From NCBI RefSeq assembly GCF_000699445.3, contig NC_067196.1, positions 81,086,364 through 81,150,363 of the forward strand: a stretch of 64,000 nucleotides of DNA. Reading direction: 5' to 3'. Of this stretch, positions 46,901 to 55,900 are shown one piece after another. The stretch comes from Schistosoma haematobium. Lineage: Eukaryota > Platyhelminthes > Trematoda > Strigeidida > Schistosomatidae. The translations under genes were made by a program, and so were the position numbers. Position 1 is the stretch's first letter, and each line of letters begins with the position of its first letter. The notes under the pieces were generated by a model. It had not been told where the DNA came from, searched no databases, and worked only from the letters and a program-made list of their open reading frames with translations.

Positions 46901-49900
46901 AGGACTGCAGTTCATCAGTCCGTTTTCAGCATATATGCGGACTGGATTGCCTCAACATTCCCATTAAGTCACAAGGTTCCAATAAACATAAGTATACACA
47001 CCCTTGGACACTTTTGTACAAAACAGCAAAAGCCGAGTTAACATCAAAACTATGACCTGTTTCAACTATGTTTAGCAATAGAGGACAATGGAAGTTTATC
47101 ATCTACTCTTAATGAGTCGCTTGATTTCATTTGTTTTCGCATTCGTTCACGTAAGTGTTCAGACATCCTAATTTGCAAATTTTCGTAGCTGAGTCCAAGA
47201 GTCGATCTAAGCTGAACCACCATTGAAAACCTAGAAGCACTAGACGGCCATTTCGTCCTAGTATGGGACTTCTCAGAAGTGCACATTCACGATTCTAGTG
47301 AGAATCCGTGACCAGTGTCGGGTGTGAGACAGTTATCCACTTCAGACAATGGATGGAGGGTTGTGTAAGATCATGGATCGACTGAAGTTAGACATTATCA
47401 CTACTGGATCCCGGTTCAGTGGTCTAGAGGTAGAGAGTTCACGCGCAAGACTGAAGGTCCCGGATTTGAGTCTTGCGTGCGGGGTCGTGGATGCGTACTG
47501 CCCAGGAGTCCCATACTAGGACGAAATGACCATCCGGTGCTTTTGGACTTGTCAGAGCTGAGATAAAAGTGCTTAACAGAAGTACTTTACTATATTCTGA
47601 AGCAAATAAGACTTATACATTAAAAAAAAAGTCATTAGTAGTAATTAAGAAAACGTTAATTTACTTAAAGAGATTAACAACACGAATGTAATGAAATTTC
47701 GCTGATTCATCATTTCTTCAGAATATCTGTTAATAATCTAGTCTAAACTTACACTATTTTCCATAAAGATCTTTTGTTATATATTAAACGGGCTGTTACT
47801 GGATACACATTTAAAAGTATTAAAATGAGTATCCATAATGTAATTTAACCAAATTATATTGTATTTCAATCATTTAACAAATAACATATAGGACATTTGA
47901 AATCGTTGTTTTTCTATCACTGAATTATCTAATTGATCAACTTCTTTCTCCATGTCTTCGCTTCTCTCTGAATATGTGTTTGCTTATTGTGCATGGAAAA
48001 ACTATAAACAATGATCAAAATCGATTCGCTCCAAGGTCAATAACAATATTGATTCTCAGTTTCATTGACTGGAGAAAATGATGCCTTATTTAAATAAATC
48101 TTTTTAACTAATGATTTTCACTAAATTATTTGATTGATGAATATTTGATAATGGTATGGAACGTGTATGAGTTTCACTGTATTTGTATTTGTATCATTCA
48201 ATATGAAATATTTTGGTTCGATGGCACATAGCTTTTGACTATGTTAGAAAAAATAAAAGCTTTTACGTTGTTTTGAAACGTCATTTCTGAATAGTTTTCT
48301 TCAACTGTGGTTGTATCTATACAGAGTGTAACACGTCACCGACACGTAAGTTTGTTTACGTTTCATTGTCTTAAATAATTCAATTAGTTTATTTTACAGA
48401 CAGTGTGATTTGAGCGGTAATAATTTATCCATTCTTTGTATTATTATTATGTCTGTCTGAACATGTATGCTGTTACTCCTGTTACAGCATACAAATATAT
48501 CCCTTTTACTAGCTTAAATCTCTCGGTGACTCATTCGTTCATATATATGAGGATGGCCCCCGAGTGAACTCAAGGAAAGTCAGAAAGAGCTAAAGAAACT
48601 CTATCCAATTATCTTTTAGAAGAACATTCTAGAGTCTCGATGTGTAGCTTCCCTATTAGACAAATGCCAGAAACTACTGTATTCAGATTCGATGACTGTA
48701 ATGGTGATTTCCGTTTTATTAAAAACTGTAACTACTTGAGAGTTTTGTACCACGTTTGACACTGTTTACAGTAACATTCCCTCTCACTCGTCTTCTGTGT
48801 CCTAACATGCGACTTGGAGGGTTCTAGCGTTCGAGTGCTCAAGTAGTACGCGGTAGAGCAAGAATTTAAGCTCTAGATATAACAATATATATACTTGAAT
48901 CTTATTGATACATTCAACTCTTAGATCCCTGTGTTCACTCACATTCACTGGCATTTTACGTTTCTTCTAGAATTGCTCTGTGTGCATGTGGCTTGGTGAT
49001 CTGCGCTGTACAATGATAAACTGTAGTCGACGTACTTAAGGAGTAACTTTTTTCTTACCTGAATTTCTAATAGAATATCCATATAAACAGTTAAAGTCCT
49101 TATTAGGATTGTATTCAATATATGAAAAATAAAAAAAATTACTAATTCACTTACTTCCCATGTGGTTGTTCGATTAAAATAAAAATAAATTGCACAACCC
49201 CAAGATACACAAGTTAGTAAAATATATACTAATGATAACATTTGAAAGCGTTCACGATGTCTTAACTTGAAAGGGGAAAAAAAAGAAATTCAGTGAAAAC
49301 TAAAATACAGCCATTGAAATTTATAATCTAATTGAAAATAATGCATATAGTTAACAGAAAAGAAACATATTGAGATGTAAATGGTGATTATTCCCATAGA
49401 TTAATTGATTTCGCTATAAATCATAATTCAGAGTACAAATTGGAGTTAGTTTTTTTCTTGTTGTTAAATAAGATGAGCTTACAAAGCAACTAGGATGCAT
49501 TAAATGCTTCAAAGATATCAAACTATAATACAAGGTTTGTTTATGGGAATGATAGGTGAAGTTAAGAAAAAACAGGGTTTGATATTTAAGTTTCTTCTGG
49601 ATTAGTTAGTTGTCTGATGCTTAACTTTAACTGGACTAAGAGGTCTACATAATTACCGAGTCTCAATTGAACATTAATCACAATGTATTCTACCATCTAT
49701 CTTATTACACTCTTCTTATTTCAATTAGAATGAAACTAGATTAGATAAAGAAAGGGGGGTTAGCTGAATGTTTACTTAACCGCTTATGGTAGGTTTTAGT
49801 TACTGTGATGATTCGATCAAGCAAATTTAAGTAATATCATTTAAAACGTATCCACTGAAGACAATGATGTACGGTGGATTGGTTGAAGTTAGACATCAAC

Positions 49901-52900
49901 ACCGTTGGATGCCGGCTCAGTGGTCTAATGACTCAGCGCTCGCACGTGAGACTGATAGGTCCTGGGTTCGAATCTTGCGGGGGGCGGGATCGTGGATGTG
50001 CAGTGCTGAGGAGTCCCATATTAGGACGAAACGGTCGTCCAGTGCTTTCAGGTTTACCATGGCGGTCTAACTTCAATTGACTCATGATTTCAACTACTGA
50101 AATTATCCAGTAATAAACAAGAAGTAGGGCTAGTATAATAGAAACCATTATTCTGAGTAATAGGGTAATTTATACATATGGAATCCTCAAGGCCAAAGGA
50201 AAAGAGGAGAAGCAAATAACACATTACGTCGAGAAATAGAGACAGACATGAGAAAAGTGAACGAAAATTGAACAGAACTGGAAAGGAAGGCCCAGGACAG
50301 AGCGGGTTGTAGAATGCTGGTCGGCGGCCTATGCTCTGTTAGGAGTAACAGGAGTAAGCAGAAAGTAAGTAAAGGGTAATTTGTAAACAACGCAATCCGT
50401 CACTAAAGCAACATCAATGACTCTAGATTCGAAATGAATGAGAATTCTAAAAAAAATATTATAAATAGTGAAACTATTATGGTATCTAATAAACATTTAG
50501 TGGCTCGAGATCTGACTCAAATTTGAACAAATGAGTGAATATACCATGAAAAACAAATCTTCCGTTTAATACCATATGTTGCACTTAGACTTACTTCGTT
50601 TGAACGACGGAGGGAATTAGAAGCCATGTATAAATTAAGTTGGATTGGTTTATTTCATGCAGACAGACATTAGGATGAGAAACAGGAAAACTAAGCGAAG
50701 CAAGAGGAGAAGGCGAACGTTTCAACTCAATTTGATAAGTGACTTTTTAGCACAACAAACCAAAGACAAACATTTTTCTAAACTTCGCGGACAACCGTGA
50801 TTATGGGATAATGACAAGTAAGAGCTGATTTAGTTAACTATTACTTATAGGAATGAATAATTTGAAAAATGACAGATATATGTCAGTCCCAGTCTCTACA
50901 CTATACATTAAATTGAAGATTTGGTGTAAACACATCCTAATAATTGTCAAGTACAGTATACAGTTTCAAATGTTGGATTGTCATAACAAAATGGCATCTC
51001 ATCATTCAGTGGTCGTTGACCTGACCTTCCTTTTTTCTGGCTAGCATTTTTTTTAGCGAGTTAGTTTTCTACGGGATGGGGTCGCTAACCCCATACCCAA
51101 CCCTCCTCCTTTATCCGGGTTTGGGACCGGCAGTAGCCCCCGGAAAGACTCCAGGCGGAGTTGTTGACCTGACCTAGTAAACACGAAATAAACATCAGAT
51201 TAGAACACAGCGCTGTCATCACAGAAACACGTACTGAATCACTAAATAAAAGTAGATTTACCGACGTGTGCAAACGATCAATAATAATATCGGTAACAGT
51301 CAGATTTCCATTAAATGTATTAGTTAACATCATATCAGTAACATCAACGATGGACATGTGAAGAAAGCCGAAAACTGATTTAAATGGGATAATATCTGAA
51401 GTATTGAAATATAGAAAATGTTTATGAAATGACCAGAGTAGATTTCCGATCTTTTTATCTGAATTCAATGGATCCACAGAAACAATTTTGAAATTGTATT
51501 AGTACAACTGTGCTGAACGAGATTACTAATGGGAACAACCCAATATATTTAAATATAAATTTACAGAATCTCTTAGTACAATCTGAAAACAATACAGTAA
51601 ATACTTCATTTGCAAAATGTCCATCAATTGTCTTAGACTTCGTTTTTTCTTCATTTCCATATCAATCACTCTCTGTTCTCGTTCTCTTCTCTTCAATCTT
51701 CTGCCTTCAGGCATTCCACTTTCCATTGGTGATACATACTACTTATATCTTGTTGTAACGGGTGGACTGCAGGTTAAATGCGCGTGCGTATTTATCGATC
51801 GAATCAGTGACACGTAAGGACGACCTAGAGTCACGATTGGTCCCGTTTCCCTGTCTAGCCCAGCCAGTTGAGTCTAGAACGCAAGTCACCGCCTCTGAGT
51901 TATGAATCATTATATTTCAGACATACTCTATTTATATACTAACCAAACAGACCACATCGTACCATAAAAATAGAAAACAACATCTGTACAATATTTAAAG
52001 AGTGAAATAAGTAATGGCCAATAGGAAATGCCCATTTAGAGTCCAAGGACATCATTAGACTTAACATGATAATGATTGGCACATTATTCCTCAGCATCCA
52101 TAACATATCTGTCGGCATCAGTAGCACACACTACGCAACTATAGATTAAAATCTACGTTGATTCACCTTTGATTATTTTTTTAATAAGCACAACTACCTT
52201 CATGTACTAACGTAAAATTTCTGTGTATTTGACATTGTCTGAAAGAAAACAACAGCTGTATCACCCATGTACAGTAAATACCCATGAGATCATATTGTGG
52301 TGTATGCTACTTATGTCTGTCGAAATAAGTAGTATGTGACACCAATCGGAAGTGAAAAACCTGGTAGTAGAAAGCTAAGAAGATCGAGCTGAAGCGAATA
52401 AAAAAAAGCAATTGTGAACTGGAAGAATCATACAGAGTATGAAGGCCAAATGATGGGCATTTGCAAATGAAATACTCAGTGTATGGTTCTCATATTTTAC
52501 CAAGACATTCTGTAATTTCGTAATAAACATACATTGGTTGTCCCCACTCGTGTTTTCCTTCACAACAATATGACTGATAAAACATGCGCGTATATATATA
52601 ATTTGCAATCATATATGCAAAATATGATTCGGTAACAAGATGGCATAAAATTAATTAATATGTTAAATAATGATCTATGGACTAGTAAGTAGTGAGAAAA
52701 AAGCAATCAAGCAATGATCACATAAATGCAACGATATACTTGGAAAATCTAAATTTGAGTAGATTCAAAGTACTTTAAACACAAAACAAAATTTAAAAAA
52801 AGATGGTCAATTTTTTATTTGTCAAATCCAAGGTAACTGAGCAACCTGTTACACTTGTAAGTGTATAACTATGAAATATGTAATCGATGTGTTTGTAATT

Positions 52901-55900
52901 ATTTATCTGAGATACGGACCGGAAATTAAGAAAATGTGATGGTTTTTGTTCGATATCTAGTTTTACGACATGGAGTTGGATAGTTGAATGTAGACTAATT
53001 CATTGATTTAGAAAATTCTGTTAGCTTTAGTGGTTCGATCACCTAGGAATAACAAAAGACTTATTCGACATTTTCTGAATTACGTTAGTTATGGTAGGGG
53101 TAAATGTTTGGCTAAAAATCAAGATGAGTGTATCATATAACAATTTCTAATGTGTTACTGAACAATTAAAACATTGAAGTCAAAGAATAAAAACATGTGA
53201 ACATCATAGAAATTCGATAATGATATTTATCGAAGCATGGCTCGTAAAAGATTGGATGACTGAGATATACTCAACATACAAAAAAGAAACCTAAACACAT
53301 TAGAATAAATTCGCGAGATATTTTTCGTGCACAATGATAGAGTATGTTAACATACTTCTTGACACTAGTAAATCTGTTATTAATTAAATGCTAAATACTG
53401 TCAAAATTAACAGTAAAAGACGTCAAACGAGCACTTCTTAAAGGTACATCACACTCAGTTAGTCACAACGTAGAACTTTTATGTATATAGATCGGTTCAA
53501 GTTCGCCACTATTCTAAGGTATATTTCACGAGGTATATTTCGCGAGCAGGATCGTGGATTCGCACTGCTGAGGAGTCCCACAATAGGACGAAACGGCTGT
53601 CCAGTACGTCCACCTTTTCAAAGGTGGTCTAACATCAATGGGTTCATGATCTCAATTAAAAACTTAATAATCTCCACGACCCTATACAGATATATTTTAT
53701 CATCTTTGATTCTTAAACAAAACAGTATACAGCACAGTCAATATGTGATGAAAAATAAACTTAAATTTTGCTTGAAAAAACTGCCCTTTTTGAAAATTTA
53801 ATTACACAATTAATTGCTTACTTTCATAATTGCATAGAAAAATGTGTACATCAATAAATTGATCATAAATATTGATAATAAAAAAGTAGAAAAATCTCTT
53901 GGTCGTTTGACCATGCCATAACCGGCTCTGTAAACAGAAAACATATGGTATGGTACATATTACTAATTACATATAAAACTTGGCATGACAAAGATACACA
54001 CGTACAATTAACCACAGAGAACCGATACTGAATATTTCAAAGTTAATTAATCATGTACCAGCAAATCTTTTCATTAGAATTCGAGCTCATCTTTTACACA
54101 TCAAAGTCTATAGTGACTTAGTCAGTCACCTACAACGTAGGACCAGGCACATATATGCATCGGTCCAAGTTGCCATACCTCATTAACACAACAAGGTGAA
54201 CACCGGATTCATAAAAGTAGTTAATTTAGAGGTGGTAATATATAAAAGAAAGATTTCATATAAGGATATAGTACAGGAAGAAAGAATTAATTCGTAGTAA
54301 GAAAGATATGAAGCGATTTTAATCTCTTAGTTTAAGGGAAGACAAAGAGTGTATACACCTACGCCATTGTGATCGATTCTGAGCCATGTCGCCAAGAGTC
54401 TAACCATAGTGATTCAAGTAAAAACAAAAACCCTAGTCTTAACAATTCTAAAGAAATTTCTAATATACCTTCATATTCTTATTGATTAAGAGAGATTAAG
54501 TAAATAAACTTATCAAATTTTCATTTCTATAAATCTTTTCTTTACTATTTGTGTTTGTGATAGGTAGGTGATGATAGTTAGTAATGTGGTGTCAAAACAA
54601 AAGTTGATGAGTCAGTGTTTGTAGCTACGATATCCAGTGTATTAATCGACAAGGCACTTCTCTAATATCCATTTATATTATCATAAATGAAATAGGGTAA
54701 TTCTATCGTTTTTAGTGACCTATAGTGGGTGCTTTTATTATTTAATGCTCACTAAATCATGTAATCAGAGCATCTGCTAATTTAAGATCCAATTCAGAGC
54801 AACTAGTTTTATTAACTTTACGAAACAATATAATTAAGCAGCTGACTAAAACTGGATCTAAAATATCTGAGTTCAAACAAAGACGTGGAATCACTATGAA
54901 GTTATTGATTGTTAATCCGAGGAGTATTGGTAAATGTAGACAATATGCTTGAGGTTCGAGTGATAACCGCGATCAATCGTTGGACGACTGGGTAATATGG
55001 CTCACAATCGTTCACAATGCTGAAGATGTATTCACCTGTTGTCTTCCTTTCGATATTTAGTTCCATTATTCCTGTATATATACCTACCTTTACACTCAGT
55101 ATTTCAAACCACATTTTCAGTGCTGAGTCTTTCTGACTTTCCTTGCTACTACATTATTTCCTTCTCACTTGTTATTGATCTTATCGCCATGTTAGTTTGG
55201 TATGGAAACTAGGGTTAACACATAATAATTCCTGGGTCTATATTGATAATGACTGACCAAGATATTTAAAAAGACATTTAAAGAATCCAGATATTAATGT
55301 GTCCATTATAGGATCCCTCTACTTATCTTTTCAGTGTCCTTCGAAAAATGTACACTATCTCTACTACATAATTCATCTAGCTATTGGTCTATATCATCAA
55401 ATATCGGTACATTAATCATATTTATTTTAACGGCTGCTCGGTTTATAATTACCGAATGATCAAACTGTTTTTCCAAGGTGTTATACATGCTATTTAAATT
55501 GTTTACAGAGTAACATAATCAATTACCTATATGATTCAATCACATAATGACAATGACCATTTATTGAATACTTATCTTGTAGTGGTTATTAACTTTATAA
55601 TCCGATTGATGTTTAGAACTCCAATTGATCAGTCTCTTATCGGAAAACAGCTAATGCAAAAATGAATTAAACTTCATTCCATTACACAAGCAAGTGGCTA
55701 TCTGGACTCAGTAGCAAAGTGGATGTTTGAGGTGAACGGTACTACGTTCGAGTCCCGGAGTCAACATCAACTTTGGTATGCAGGTACACCCCAGCTGACG
55801 AGTCCAAAATAGGACGAAACGCGCGCCTTGGATTCCACTGCTAGCCACTATTTATTTCTGCTTATAATGATTGTGACTCAAGGTAATAACGAGGCAATAC

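Noticed and set aside
48945..49241. 98-codon minus-strand frame taken as a single protein
   Set aside because: Only the part above 49155 is coding (SID-1 exon). The remainder reads past a GTAAGT donor into intron.
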